Assembly: GCA_003344405.1 (NCBI GenBank)
Contig: NOWV01000068.1
Location: 248,001-312,000, forward strand
Source of the DNA: Trichoplax sp. H2
Taxonomy: Eukaryota; Placozoa; Uniplacotomia; Trichoplacea
Reading direction: 5' to 3'
DNA length: 64,000 nucleotides
Part shown: piece after piece, positions 38,379 to 51,127 of the stretch
Layout of the letters: every line of letters begins with the position of its first letter
Numbering within the stretch: the first letter of the stretch is position 1
Notes under the pieces: model-generated
Seen by the model: the letters and a program-made list of their open reading frames with translations, nothing else
Databases searched by the model: none
Told to the model about the DNA's origin: nothing
Translations under genes and position numbers: made by a program

Positions 38379-41300
38379 TTAATTCAAAGTTGCTATTTCA
38401 GGATCATTCCACGTTAGCGCAACGTTATAGAATTTTTGAGCTTCATTATGATCGCCTAAGTGATATAATAATTCCGCCATGTAATAGCTGGTTTTAGCTA
38501 TTTTAAAATGAGAGCTCCCATATTTGTCTAACTCAATTCCAATAGACTGTTTAAAATAATCCAACGCAGTTATAAACTGACCTTCAGCATAACTGACTTG
38601 GCCCAGACAATAGTAAATATTTGCTGTTTTAGCATGCTGATAACCAAAATGGATCTTAAAGATTTGTAAGGCGTACTGATAATATTGCTTTGCTAAATTG
38701 AAATCTTTCATCATGTGGTAGGTTTCACCTAAATAAAAACTTGTTTGGCCTACACGGATATGATTCCGGCCCAATTTGTGAATTTCGATGTCAAATGCAT
38801 TTAAATATTCTGTTATAGCCGATTGAAATCGATTTCGATAGAAATGTAACTTAGCTAGTGCGAGATAACTATTTGCAAGATCTAAACTGTGCTCATTAAA
38901 ATGCTGAATTTTAACATTTAGAGATTTATTAAGATGTTGTATTGCTTTGTCGCTTTGCTCAATGCTAATATAATTTGCCAGACCAATTATATGATGGGTT
39001 GCAGCAACATTGACATGGCCATTGCCTAAATAGCTGATTTTGATTGTTAACGATTTTTGAAGATATCGTAAGGCATTTGTGGGCTGACCTAAATAGCATA
39101 ACACTCTTCCTATTATTTCGTACGTAGAAGCAACACTTAAATGCTCTGGACCCATTTTTTGCAGACGTATTGCTAATGATTTCTGTAAATATTCCAGAGA
39201 TTGATTGTTCTTACCAATTTGGCAGTATATTTTCCCTAGTAATGCATACATGGCTTTAGCCGTTATCCCATTGTAGAGGCAAAGGTTGTGAAATCCACGA
39301 TATATAAGTTGATTTTCGGGAATAGAAATAAAGATTTCACGGCTACCTTTCCACGTTTGTTTCTCACTTTCGACTGCCTCAAAAGCTACTAACCACTGAT
39401 CAGCATAGATTTTAGCCTGATGATAACTATTATGTATGCAAAAGCTATAACTAAGCCAAGCTGCTGCTTGAATCATTAGAGGTCGTAAAATAGGATGAAT
39501 TTTAGCATGTTCAAATGCGACTTGTAAGTGTCTGATAGCTAATTGACTTATTTCCCAGTTGATTTTGTCGCAATAGTCTAATCGTAGTTGATCAATAAAA
39601 TAAGTAATTATAAAACTTAATAGATTAACTTCTTCACCCTTTATAGTAGCCATACAACGTATAACTGTTTGCAAACATCGACTGATCGAATAGTTATGTT
39701 CATCAATGCAATTAATCAGTCCATAAATATGAAATCGACGTAAAATGGATAACAACTGACTCTTTTTGCTACTGATCCTTTCTATTATTCCGTAAAGGAA
39801 ACGAATTTCGATCTTATTCGGATCTAGATAGGCTAAAATACTAATCACCGTTTCTGCTGTAGGGTTATTTTCTGATGCTAATTGTACATTTATATACCAA
39901 GGCAGAATTAAGTTTATATCAAGCGCTTGATTTAGGTTTGTAACAACCATAGAGGGAAGAGAATACATAGCATTAATTAAGGGCTTTATTTCTCGTTCTA
40001 CTTGGCGATATTTATAAACGTAAGATGCAAGGGAAATATCTTGTTGATAAATAAAAGTTTTAGCTAAAAATAATGCTAAAGGTAAGTCTTTCATTTTCGA
40101 AGCAATGTTATTAGCGCTTTCTCGGTCATCTTGATTTAAACATTTGCAAAGGTAATAAATGGACAATTGACGATCGAATATATCTACCTTAAGAGTAACA
40201 AACCTTGTAAATGGGGCTGCAGAGATGACGATTATGTAGCAATGGTAACGTTTAGGAAAGTAACGATGAATCCACTCATTATCTTCGGCATTATCATAAA
40301 TTAGAAGTAATTTACCAGTAATTGGATCAAGTAATAACTTTAGGATTGCTTCAATTAATTCATTAGTATCACTGTTACAATGACTTATCTGTAAGAGATT
40401 TTGCCGCTGTTTGGCTTTTACTGTTAAATCTTTATAGTAAGTGGAGAAAATTTTCGATAATTTACAAATTTGTTCATTTTTACGATGACGATATTTATCA
40501 ATAAGCATAGCACCTAATTGAACAAAATCTTGCTGCAATGAGAGTATAGAATCAGCCTTTAAATAATAGATTACGTCGAACTCGCTTTGATGTAAAATTG
40601 CGTAATGTATTGCTAAAGACGTTTTGCCAGTGCCACATGAAGTTTTAAATTGGTTATGGTGCAATCGATATAAATTTTCAATTTTTTGCCCCTGGCAAAA
40701 ATCAGCTTTGCAGTTTTTAAGTAATTCAGAATCAAGCAATTGCTCACTTAGATTTTCTTTACTTTGATATGTGTCAGAAATATCTTGATATTTTAGGAGC
40801 CAGCATTCATCTAACATATATCCTTCGAAGTATTTGTTAGTTTCGCTTATGCCGTCGTTTCCATCCTTGATGATACATTGACGACTACCATTTTCGAGTA
40901 CCTCTTGGCTTTTGCTTCTATGCTCTCTGGAGTGATTGGTTTTATATTTTGGCGACCATCCAATGCTAAACTGTCCTACTAATTCATGTTCTGCTTTCAG
41001 TATTTCGTTATTATACCTAATTGAGTCAGTTCCTATCAACTGGCTATCTTTGCTTGTCAACGAATCTAGATAGCTATTATCAGAATCTTTCGATTCATTC
41101 TGATTTGTATTATATTCATCACTACAATCAGTCAACAGATCAAGCTTTACTGATTGACCGTAATTCCCATTCGGCTTCAGCCAGTTATCAAATTTTTGAA
41201 CTATAGTAGTTTCTAACTGCTCCTCTTGTCCAAGTAAACGATCTTTACTTCCGTTACCGTTTGCATTCCATAACTCTCTATGTGCACGTACCATGTCGTA

Positions 41301-42491
41301 AGACTGATTTACGTTAATACCGTTACTTTGTAGTTTACCATTTGCGATGGATTTTTGATTTCCTTGATGATCTTCATTGTGATTTGTTTGTCTATCTTTG
41401 AACTCGTCTCGCTGAGATTCCGGCACTGATGTTATATTACAAATTTGATGTTTTTTCAATAAAATGCGATCAATTCGATCCATGTAGGAAGGTCGAATGC
41501 ATATATTATCAAGGTAGTAATGAGGTAATGAAATAATTTTTAGATGAACTGTTTGTGTAGAAAATAGTTGTATTGATTGTGTTAAATGCTGAATACATTT
41601 TCTGTCACTGACCAACCTGGAATTTTGTTGGATTTGTGATATTAATGCTGATGTGATATCTTTAGAAAGATAATTTGATAGCGAGAGCAAGATCGCTTCT
41701 TCGAACCATTTATACAAGGGGGTTGTAACTTTTGTTCCATGCTGATTCAATTGTAAAGCAAATTGGAAGTAATGACGGAAACCAGGCAAACGTTCTTGTG
41801 GCGAACATGGAGGATAATTTTCGCAGCCATTCCATAAGGTTTGTTGCAGATCAGCTTTTATAACTTTTTTCATAGTAATAGCTAATATATCAATTGCAAC
41901 ATAAATTCCAAAGGGATCTTGAAGAGTCAGCGGTTGTCGTTGTCGAAGCTGATCTAATTGGTATAGCAGTTGCATAAGTATGTCAAAATGTGGGCGGTAT
42001 ATTAAAGTATAGCATAGCTGATAAACATGATGTATAGGATTGAATGAGAATAGATTTGATGTGGTGTTTTTGTAATCGACTAGATCTGAACGTAAGAGCA
42101 TTAGTTCATAAATTAAGCTAGAAGGTGGCGAATCGAGAGTATTGATCGTTTCCATCCATCTTTTATTGGATAATAAACATTCTATGAATTGAGTTAAGCG
42201 AGTTATCAATGCATTAGCTATATGGGCATCATATCTTCTGGATAAATAAGCATGAAAATCCAATGTTAAAAAGCGAATAGTATTAACTAGACGTTGTAGC
42301 CATAAGTATTCTTGGGGATGTAGATTTCGTTTTACTACAAAGACTATCAGCTGACGAAGTTCTGACCAAGAAAACGGACTTAAGGCTTTTAAGTATCTAA
42401 ATGTGCGTTGAAGTTCTGAGATATCATGAATATCGGCGGCTATCTGCAATCGTTGTAAACAGTCCGAGAGACTGCTATATGCAGTATCCAT
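38379..42491 (-). CDS. STAND-class (NB-ARC-like) NTPase with kinesin-light-chain-type TPRs
   Basis: A single uninterrupted frame of 1370 residues, unlike its intron-rich neighbours. Residues 1-330 form a helical region of unknown family, with no CARD, DEATH or TIR motif I recognise. At 334-354, RPSYMDRIDRILLKKHQICNIT reads like the linker helix and beta-1 strand that normally sit just before a P-loop. The P-loop itself, CGTGKTS, is at 619-625, after about 260 Asn/Asp/Ser/Lys-rich residues. Walker B is LLLIYDNAED (728-737), and DLPLAL (802-807) matches the GLPLA motif of NB-ARC ATPases. About 1075-1360 hold six or more TPRs of the kinesin light chain kind, each with a YLQKSLxI-like helix. STAND proteins are nucleotide-switched scaffolds of innate immunity and cell death; that role is inference. 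Start ATG at 42491; the frame remains open for at least a few codons upstream, so a slightly longer form is possible. Confidence 0.9.
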   Translation of the reverse strand: MDTAYSSLSDCLQRLQIAADIHDISELQRTFRYLKALSPFSWSELRQLIVFVVKRNLHPQEYLWLQRLVNTIRFLTLDFHAYLSRRYDAHIANALITRLTQFIECLLSNKRWMETINTLDSPPSSLIYELMLLRSDLVDYKNTTSNLFSFNPIHHVYQLCYTLIYRPHFDILMQLLYQLDQLRQRQPLTLQDPFGIYVAIDILAITMKKVIKADLQQTLWNGCENYPPCSPQERLPGFRHYFQFALQLNQHGTKVTTPLYKWFEEAILLSLSNYLSKDITSALISQIQQNSRLVSDRKCIQHLTQSIQLFSTQTVHLKIISLPHYYLDNICIRPSYMDRIDRILLKKHQICNITSVPESQRDEFKDRQTNHNEDHQGNQKSIANGKLQSNGINVNQSYDMVRAHRELWNANGNGSKDRLLGQEEQLETTIVQKFDNWLKPNGNYGQSVKLDLLTDCSDEYNTNQNESKDSDNSYLDSLTSKDSQLIGTDSIRYNNEILKAEHELVGQFSIGWSPKYKTNHSREHRSKSQEVLENGSRQCIIKDGNDGISETNKYFEGYMLDECWLLKYQDISDTYQSKENLSEQLLDSELLKNCKADFCQGQKIENLYRLHHNQFKTSCGTGKTSLAIHYAILHQSEFDVIYYLKADSILSLQQDFVQLGAMLIDKYRHRKNEQICKLSKIFSTYYKDLTVKAKQRQNLLQISHCNSDTNELIEAILKLLLDPITGKLLLIYDNAEDNEWIHRYFPKRYHCYIIVISAAPFTRFVTLKVDIFDRQLSIYYLCKCLNQDDRESANNIASKMKDLPLALFLAKTFIYQQDISLASYVYKYRQVEREIKPLINAMYSLPSMVVTNLNQALDINLILPWYINVQLASENNPTAETVISILAYLDPNKIEIRFLYGIIERISSKKSQLLSILRRFHIYGLINCIDEHNYSISRCLQTVIRCMATIKGEEVNLLSFIITYFIDQLRLDYCDKINWEISQLAIRHLQVAFEHAKIHPILRPLMIQAAAWLSYSFCIHNSYHQAKIYADQWLVAFEAVESEKQTWKGSREIFISIPENQLIYRGFHNLCLYNGITAKAMYALLGKIYCQIGKNNQSLEYLQKSLAIRLQKMGPEHLSVASTYEIIGRVLCYLGQPTNALRYLQKSLTIKISYLGNGHVNVAATHHIIGLANYISIEQSDKAIQHLNKSLNVKIQHFNEHSLDLANSYLALAKLHFYRNRFQSAITEYLNAFDIEIHKLGRNHIRVGQTSFYLGETYHMMKDFNLAKQYYQYALQIFKIHFGYQHAKTANIYYCLGQVSYAEGQFITALDYFKQSIGIELDKYGSSHFKIAKTSYYMAELLYHLGDHNEAQKFYNVALTWNDPEIATLN

Positions 42492-44753
42492 ACGAAGATT
42501 TACAGAACGAAAGTTAGCAAGGAGAGAATCTGTTCAAGAAACGAATACAGTTTTACTAATTAGAAAGTAGATCGATTATAATTATTCATCTAGAAGTTAG
42601 CCTAATAAATAGTTTGATGGAGTTATTCTATTTATCTGCAGTTATTTGTTACTTTTTATAACTAAGTTTACCAACTGTGCTATAAATTACTTTGTTACTT
42701 TTAAACTATCGTCATCGTTGCATTTTCTAGCTTCCATTACATGGGTAATGGGATTTTAAACCTGAAGCCTATCACATCATCATTTTATTATGTATTTCAT
42801 TGCTTACAAATTAAGAATTCTCATGAATTAGCAATTACTGTCTGAAGTTGTTAAAATTCAGTGTAGCGTTTAACTCATTATTATATTGTGATTATTCTCT
42901 TGCGACAGTAATTGCCATTGCCTCTTACATAAATAAATCTAAAACCTTTTTAGGTCGTAACAGTTAACGATCGCTCTAATCAAATGGTTTGGTTGAGTTA
43001 GTTCTCTTCCTGCTAAATCTATGGAAGCTCTAAAATTAATTTTTCATTTCTAATATCAAATTGAATGACGTAATAATGTTACCATGGTATATCATCTTGA
43101 TCTGACGTACGTATCACAGCTATACTAGCTAATTTTGGGGATGATAATTGCAACGATTATGCACGTAAGCGCCTAATAATCAAAATCATTTACTTAGCGG
43201 CTTATATTGAAATATTGGTACGTTTACTCTAGGTCATGTTGCGATAATTTTAATCAAACAATCAATTCTCACTTTCCTTTACAGTAGTCGTAAAAGGAGT
43301 AATAGTCGTTACGATGATATTACTAAAATGATTTTATTATTATAATTTTTTCTTGTCTCATATTGATAAGGCGACTAACATTATTTCCAGTGTGACTATG
43401 GAGATGAATGAGTTTTAGCCCCTAGGGTTACAATCCGTTGACGCCAAATTTGAGTTATTAAAATCATCTTAGCAGTTACGATCTATGATTCATTTTATCA
43501 ACCGACTATTCTACGCCATTGAGTGCTTTACTTCATATTACTATGATACTTTCAAAATATATAACTACTGTAATTAGTTGAAACCACTACTGACTCTATT
43601 TGACCTGTTTATATTATACATTAGTTCATACTGAAATTAGCCGTAACACAAACAAGGAGTATAAAACAAAATGAAAGTTTTCGATAGTAAAATATTTCTA
43701 TAAGTGACGAAGATTTACATTTGGAAAGCTCAATGTTAATTCAATGGTCAGTTGTTCCCTAAGCGCTTTGCATGCAAACCATGGCGAACGTATCGTGTCA
43801 AGATAATATCAATTCGTCCTATTCGTTATTGTCGATTGCTAACGAATCTATTGAATTTAAAGGGTACAAGTATGACTTTATTCTTTTCCCTTCAGAATAA
43901 CTTGGACCAGATGATACTCTATAGAAGACTTTCTTATCCACTGAATACAGTAAGACAATTTATTTATGCTAAACAGCATTAATTTAAGTTTGATTTTTCC
44001 TATTGAGTCTAGACAGTCTAAGTAGAAAAAATGAATTACACAAAGGCATAATGCACTGTAAGATTGTCTTGGACGAGAGGAAAATGTTAACCAACATTGA
44101 AGCTCTACTATGAATGTCTCCAACCGAGTCTATTTTATAGATATTGATAATTTACTGTAGTCAATCCGTTTGTTGAATACCTTATCGCCTTGGATTTGAA
44201 TCCAATTGCAACCCAAAATTGTGCATTACCAATCGACACTAACCTTCAAATGGAAACTTGACCTAAATTTTACTGCAGTGCAAGTATTAATTCCATTGCT
44301 TTACATTCTTGGAGTGCGTCCGTAAGTGGCGTGAATTGTTATTTTTTTCCTTTTGAATTCTGGATATTGCCACTGGATTACTAATTACTAAATCATTTTA
44401 TATAGCAGACCCTAGTGAATCTTTCAAAATTTCAATGAATAACTCGATAGAAATCATTCTAAATTGTAATTCTATCGTCGACTATCTTACCTAATTGAAT
44501 ATTTCATATTCAATTCAACTTCTTCAGTGAAATAAATTGAAAGGAAATTTTTTTTTCCTCTCCTGTGAAGCATTTGACAAAGAAGTTGATTCAATCAAAA
44601 ATACTGTCTATTGATAGTCGAATGAGGCCTGACGGTCACCTGCTTAGTCAATGGATCAATTCTGAAAGTATAAATTCAATGTTGGTCGAGAAGGCGGGAA
44701 AAATATCAAGTTGTTTATTGTACTCATTCTATATTGCGTCAATCTCCATGTGT

Positions 44754-44891
44754 GATTGCTACTTAACATTGACGGCAACTAATTGATATGAACGTCCTGT
44801 CGATTCAATTAGATTTGAAGACGATTGCTACTTAACGTTGACGGCAACTAATTGATATGAATGTCCTGTCGATTCAATTAGACTTGAAGAC
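44754..44891. repeat. 69-bp tandem duplication
   Basis: Two copies (44754-44822, 44823-44891) starting GATTGCTACTTAAC and ending TTGAAGAC, with four differences visible. Confidence 0.9.
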
Positions 44892-45626
44892 AATCTATTG
44901 AGAAATGCAGTTGCGCTATTGTTTAGTATTGGCTTCACGTGATCTTATTTTCAAGATTTCTTTTCCAACTATGCAATTCTTATTCTCTTTTACTTGTCTG
45001 GATAGGCCAAGTCCGAAGAATGAACAAAATCCTTTTATCGGATAGAATTTATTCTTATATGGCTACAGGTTATTCTAGCCAGAAGAATTGTTTCACTTTT
45101 TCATAGGAAATACTCAAAATTATTTGCCATTGGGGCTTAAACTGAGCTCGTGTTATATAATAATACAGTGCATACCTCAATGGCATCTGTAATCATCATG
45201 ATATACAGTGATGGTCTTATAACCGAAGTAAAAGATTTGAAGTCGATCAAGATAATATCGTAATATGATTGACAATGTTTCAATTATATACGTTTCCTTG
45301 TTGTATTTGACGTATTTGTCGTAACATTGTTTTGTAATAGTAAGGGATATCCCATAGGGTATAACTTGTCTCGTATTATAATTTACAGAAATAGGAATGA
45401 CACATTCCATTTGCTTTTTCTACACTTGTACTATCTACTGTATTAACCTTAAGATCACATATTACAAATATCCCACGTCCGCTAGGATACAGTATAATAG
45501 TTATGTGCTTATCAGATCTTGTTCAATCATTACAGTTCCTTCATGGTGCGTTGTTGTCGCATTCATGATAGTACACTATTCTGTCAAGACGAAATAAATT
45601 CATGTCGCTAAGAACGCCATACTATT

Positions 45627-45928
45627 ATTATAATCATCAAATACTTTATTCAAGTGCTATACTATGTCTACATACTCCGTCCGCCATCTGACTTTTTATC
45701 AAACACCAAAAGTATCAAAGCATACTACAGTACATTTGGGAAATTTTTCATACATTCCGAAATTGCTTTTTTCGCACATTATAATTATCAAATGCTTTAT
45801 TCAAGTGCTATACTATGTCTATATACTCCGTCCACCATCTGACTTTTCATCAAACACCAAAAGTATCAAAGCATACTACAGTACATTTGGGAAATTTTTC
45901 ATACTTTCTGAAATTGCTTATTTCGCAC
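45627..45928. repeat. 151-bp tandem duplication
   Basis: Two head-to-tail copies (45627-45777, 45778-45928) starting ATTATAAT and containing CAAGTGCTATACTATGTCTA, with about ten differences; a few bases of a third copy follow. The overlapping frames here derive from the repeat. Confidence 0.9.
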
Positions 45929-48770
45929 ATTATAACTTTAACATTAGCATTATTTAGTGATAGACATCTTTTGCTATTGCTAATTTTAACGAACAAAAGT
46001 TAGGGAGACTTAATTAGCGCTATTCTTTATTAGTTAAAACTAACTTAGCGCATCATCCATCATTTAGGACGGCACTCATAAAATCTATCAGATATTTTAG
46101 CACGAATGACGCGGTTAGCACAACACATTTTAGTAGCACAAACTTAGGAAATGCTATAAGACAATCAAAATATGGAATATAGGTGTCAATACTGTACTTC
46201 TTATAAAATCGAACTCATTGATAAAAAGCCTATTGTATTTTGATAGATACTTATAAAGCGTATTGCATAACTACGGTTACCTACTGTTTCTGTTTATATC
46301 TAAGATACTATGTCCAATAATTATAGTGACGACTTAATAACTCGCACAGCATGGTGTGCACACTATGCTCACAATTTTTTATCATTGAGCTCAGATTACT
46401 ATGGTTGAATAGTGACGAGTTGCAATCATGTATCGTAAATTGTAATTACTTTTAAAATTTTTAAAATAAGTTGTATACCAAGGTGGTCAGTATCCGAGTA
46501 TCACGGTCAAGCTTTGGCCATGAAGATGTCTATGTATTATAATCCGTAGGCTTTATACTAAAGGCCTATACTTTTGCAATTTGTTAATGCTTATACTATC
46601 GAATTAATTTACTGCTTTTGGATAAGGTGAAGTGGAGTCGTGTTGAAATATTTTGGATGAATTGTCATTATGTGATTGGATAACTCATCTAAACTTGTTT
46701 AGGTTATCTTCATCTAGAGATTTCTATAAATGTGAAATTCGGTTCGGATGTTGGTGAGAACATTTGTGCTCGCTTAGAAATAAACTTAGTTACCGTTATT
46801 TAACACAGCTATTGACTGCTTTTGTGTGATACTCAGGATACTGGTCATAGAGACAACTTGGTACAAAGTTATCGGAGGTTTGCAAAGGCTCAGAGATTTA
46901 GTTGACTACTTTAGTGCTTAGCTCAAATCAGTAGGACGATTGAGAAATTTATTGGTGATCGATCTTATAGTATTCGCTTGTATTGCAATCGTAGCTGTCA
47001 TACCGGGATAATAATATATTGCAATAACAAGAAAACTGTTGCATAAATTACTGGGTAAATTCGTCGTTGATGCTTAGGTTTTATAAGTAACCGCTGTCTG
47101 CCAGGTGCCGTATCATATTTAATCAACTGTAAATATTTTGTAAGTTTACGTAAAATCTATCATAGTGGTCGCTAAGAGTAAGCGTTGTTAGACTGATCAT
47201 TGTCGGTAGATCACTGGGATGTATAAAGATAACTCTTTAGATAAAAAAATGATTGCTTCTTCTAGCAATCATATTGGTTTGCCTCCATAGTACCATCAAC
47301 ATTATTCAATTTTCTTTAGACATAAATAAACAACACTAACTTAATACGTTGATCCTGCCATCATGGAGAATCTTTCAAGTTGAAAGTTGATATGTTGCAT
47401 TTACTCTTCTTGAAGCTCTACGGAGTTAGATTCTATTTCAAATTCTTGAAGAAACATGACGGGTTACAGTAGCTACGACCTTCTCTTTAGTTCGTAAAGG
47501 CGTTTTTTTTTAATACACACATAGCTTTCATGAAGACTTTGTTTAGCGTATAACATTATATCTATAGATTCTCAATCGAGTAGATATCTTTGCCTTTTTT
47601 TAATATCACTATCCGCATAACCTATAAAGTGAAGCAAGAGTTATAAAAATGTACCTTTCCAGCCTTAAAACTGCTAGATATATTGGAAATTAAAACTCTC
47701 AGATTTCCCTACCTGAGTTACAAAGTGTACACGTGATCTCTAAAGGAGATGGAACTTCCTACAATGAAACAGAATTAAGAGTTAGATTTTTCATCCAGGA
47801 AATTTGACACGATTAATAGTAATTATAATCTTACATTTAGCTGAAATGCAGATTTGTCTCTAATCACCATTAGCTATACCGTATAGTGGCTGGAGATTAA
47901 TAGTAATATACTAAGTCAGTATGAAAATCATAGTTTTGATACTATTGGGCTTTGAATCGTACGGCGCAACTGCTGGAGATTTAATATACGCATAATTAGT
48001 GAAGGAAGCAGTACGGCAAACCGACACGAAGAAAAATGATTCATGATAACATTTACTGCACGTTAGAAGCACTGATAGTTCTGTTGTACTGTATATCATA
48101 GTATATGGATGAAAGATTTTTAGCTTGCTAATTTTCCTTAATAAACCATTGAAAGTTATGGTCATACTCCAATGGAATTAATAGATTACCTTAAGTGGAA
48201 ATTGCTGTCTCAGATTTTAATATACAATTACAGTATATCGCGATAATCTGGTTAATGCATTGATTACTAGTACAAACTCCCGTCGCTTTGCTGACGGTTT
48301 ACGATAATGTGCTCATTTAACAGATAGTATCACCATTTGATAGACCTATCAGAGGTTCAGTAACTTTATACCGTGTACTCTGCGTCCAAAGAGCGCCAAA
48401 CGTTATTATAATGTATAATCATTACTTTTAACTCGCGAATCTTACAAATATGTCCGTACCTCAGCTCAAATCTATAATCGCTTTATTGAATGAGCACCAC
48501 GTCCATAGATTGTTACTGCATATTTAAACAGTTGCAATTAATAGGAAAAGGATAATATGCGCAAAATTTCTTAATTGTGAATGATATAAATCAACCCTTA
48601 CCCGCTTAATAGCATACGTAATAAACATACTTGCTACATTTCATTCCGCAGCATGTAACTATATTTGGAACGACTCCAAGAAATTTTAAGTTATAATACT
48701 TTAACAGCTTCCATTAATTGAAGAAATTTACTCTTCTAGAATTTAGTGGCAGATAGCAAAAAGTAAAATG

Positions 48771-49441
48771 CTCGTTTGGTCTAAAGTACTTGCAAAGATG
48801 AGCCTACTTAAATAAGGCAATAACTTTAAAATACGATCTCGAAAAATTCATTTGATTATTACAACAGGCTCTATGTTAGATTCTACGTACAGTATGTCTT
48901 TAAGGTTACCGCTCTAATCGCTACACATGGTACTGTAGTTAGCCTATGCAAATCCTTTACTATCTATCATGCCATGAATCTTAATGCGCAGACAACAGTA
49001 TTTACAAACATAGACATGTAATGACTAATACAGAATAGTCAGATTACGATATGTCCTATCACGGAACATTTCCATTATAATTTACAATCTAGCATAAGTA
49101 AATTACAATCACAATGATTCGAACTGTAAGTAGATGATTTGCATTCCCTATTATAACTATTAATTTCAGTATGTGTATAAGTGTCACTGTCATAAAAAGT
49201 CAGTGCTATATTNNNNNNNNNNNNNNNNNNNNCTCGTTTGGTCTAAAGTACTTGCAAAGATGAGCCTACTTAAATAAGGCAATAACTTTAAAATACGATC
49301 TCGAAAAATTCATTTGATTATTACAACAGGCTCTATGTTAGATTCTACATACAGTATGTCTTTAAGGTTACCGCTCTAATCGCTACACATGGTACTGTAG
49401 TTAGCCTATGCAAATCCTTTACTATCTATCATGTCATGAAT
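48771..49441. repeat. 209-bp near-identical repeat flanking an assembly gap
   Basis: Bases 48771-48979 recur at 49233-49441, starting CTCGTTTGGTCTAAAG, with two substitutions seen (CTACGTACAG against CTACATACAG; ATGCCATG against ATGTCATG). The second copy starts at the first base after the N-gap, which suggests a mis-joined haplotype or collapsed contig end more than a natural repeat. Confidence 0.9.
49213..49232. other. Assembly gap (20 N)
   Basis: Twenty undetermined bases marking a scaffold join of unknown true length. Confidence 1.
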
Positions 49442-51127
49442 GGGTTTCGAAGCAGTATAACTGCTATGTCACATATTTAGACTTTTATTATAAATATAGT
49501 AATAACTCTAAAATGTAAAGGAAGATTATCCAACATTTGATGAAAAAATATCGATATTCGTACTTTATTTTGTCGATCAAAGTGCCCAACTGTAGCTCCT
49601 ATCTATAAATGACCTCTCTAATTAATTTACAATCCTCGAATTTTTCAAGACTATGACTCACTCTCTGTGGCAAATCACAATGATATTAGCGAATATATTT
49701 TTACCTCGTCACAAATAGCGCCCTGAATTATTCTTAATGGTATTGTTTGTCAACGTGGTTGGTGAAGATAATTTTGAATGTTTATTAAACTTATATATGT
49801 CAATATTTGCTTTCCCCATCATGGAGTTTCTTAATCCAAATTATAAAGTAATTACTGTTGATTTAATATCTACTAATAAACCCAGCTTGAAGTAAGCGGT
49901 AATATGACTCCTGCAATGTCTGTTGATAGAGTATAGATGACATTCTAAGAACTAAATTGTTCTTATTTAAGAACTATTGAAAAGCTCAATCGCGATCTAG
50001 TTATTGTTTTTTAAATCATATAATTTTGTTTACGTGCTACACGACCATCGTGATAATTATTATGGCTTATATGTCTTTGTATAATATCGTGAAGTACTGC
50101 ATAAATCTTGAAGCTGATTACAATTTAGTGACATCTTTGTAAATGAATGTACTTAAATAAATAATTGATGCATATTTTTAACGGTATATGCGGTTACACA
50201 CACCTGCTTAGCGTAGAAAATCTCCTACATGAAAGCGTATAAATTTATACGATTGACAGTAAATTTAGAATGATGGTAACCTGTAAATCACAAATCTAAA
50301 TTTAGTAAGATTAATAAATTGATTGATAATGAAGTACTGTTCATACTCATAATAAGTGTATCTAGGAGAATGAGCCCTTAGTAAAAATATAGAGTTCGTT
50401 TTCGGCGTCAGTTACGTGTTTACATTGAAACTTTTCGAGAACTATTTACGTAAGATGAGTACCGTGTACGTACTCTTCGTAAATTTTTAAGATATGGCTA
50501 TTTTTGACGATGAGATGCTATTGGATTGTGAGACATAGTAAAATAGTACTAGCAATTAGTTGTTAGCAGCTAATTGGCATGCAATGATAACCTTATTCGA
50601 ATTTATTTCAAGTTTGGTTTAGAGTTGATTGAAAAATTTACAGTAGTACCTTTTTGGCACTATACATAGAAACTGCATTGAGAATGCATTTAATGCTTAT
50701 TGCAGCATTCCATAGTAACTAACAGGAGCTCTGATAATTCTATGATATCGATAGTTAAGTAGAGAAGAAGATAGCTGACGTACGATGGGGGTAGATAGCA
50801 CGTTTTGTGAGTTCTATCGGAATTTATAAAGACCATTCGCTGTAATTCAATGCCAATCAATTAACGTTATCATTGAAAAGTTTGAAACTTAGCCTTTGCA
50901 AAATAGTTTGCCATTGGCTCAGTATTAGTAGCTATTTATTTACTATTAATTATTGCTCAGTAGGGCTGGCCCAGATAGATAACAATTGCGTTCTATATTA
51001 AAGTCATTCATTAATTAATACCATGCTACTACTTCATGAAATAGGAATAAATGCCAATGTTATAGTTACAGAATGACGAAGGAGTACAGTAGGTCAGTGC
51101 AAGTCTTAAACGATGAAATTTAGAACA

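Larger units (their letters stand above)
42492..51127. other. Gene desert of about 8.6 kb
   Basis: AT-rich DNA with frequent stops. Frames of 60-97 codons near 43752, 43878, 44565, 45177, 45397, 45654 and 47911 have no family likeness, and those at 45654-46003 are copies of a duplicated segment. The STAND promoter must be at the left end. I see no RNA gene or transposon terminus. Confidence 0.45.

Noticed and set aside
40637-41442. An intein in the P-loop of the STAND protein
   Set aside because: The insert does not start with Cys or Ser at the junction, ends QFK before TS rather than His-Asn, and shows no Hint or endonuclease blocks; it is low-complexity.
40637-41442. An unspliced intron at the same place
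   Set aside because: There is no AG acceptor directly before the P-loop codons, and the frame stays open for 260 codons; RNA data could still change this.
43779-43898. Small frame starting ATGGCGAACGTATCG with Asn-Xaa-Ser sites
   Set aside because: About 39 codons, no membrane span or family likeness, nothing coding-like downstream.
45654-46003. Overlapping frames of 62-97 codons
   Set aside because: They are translations of the 151-bp tandem duplication.
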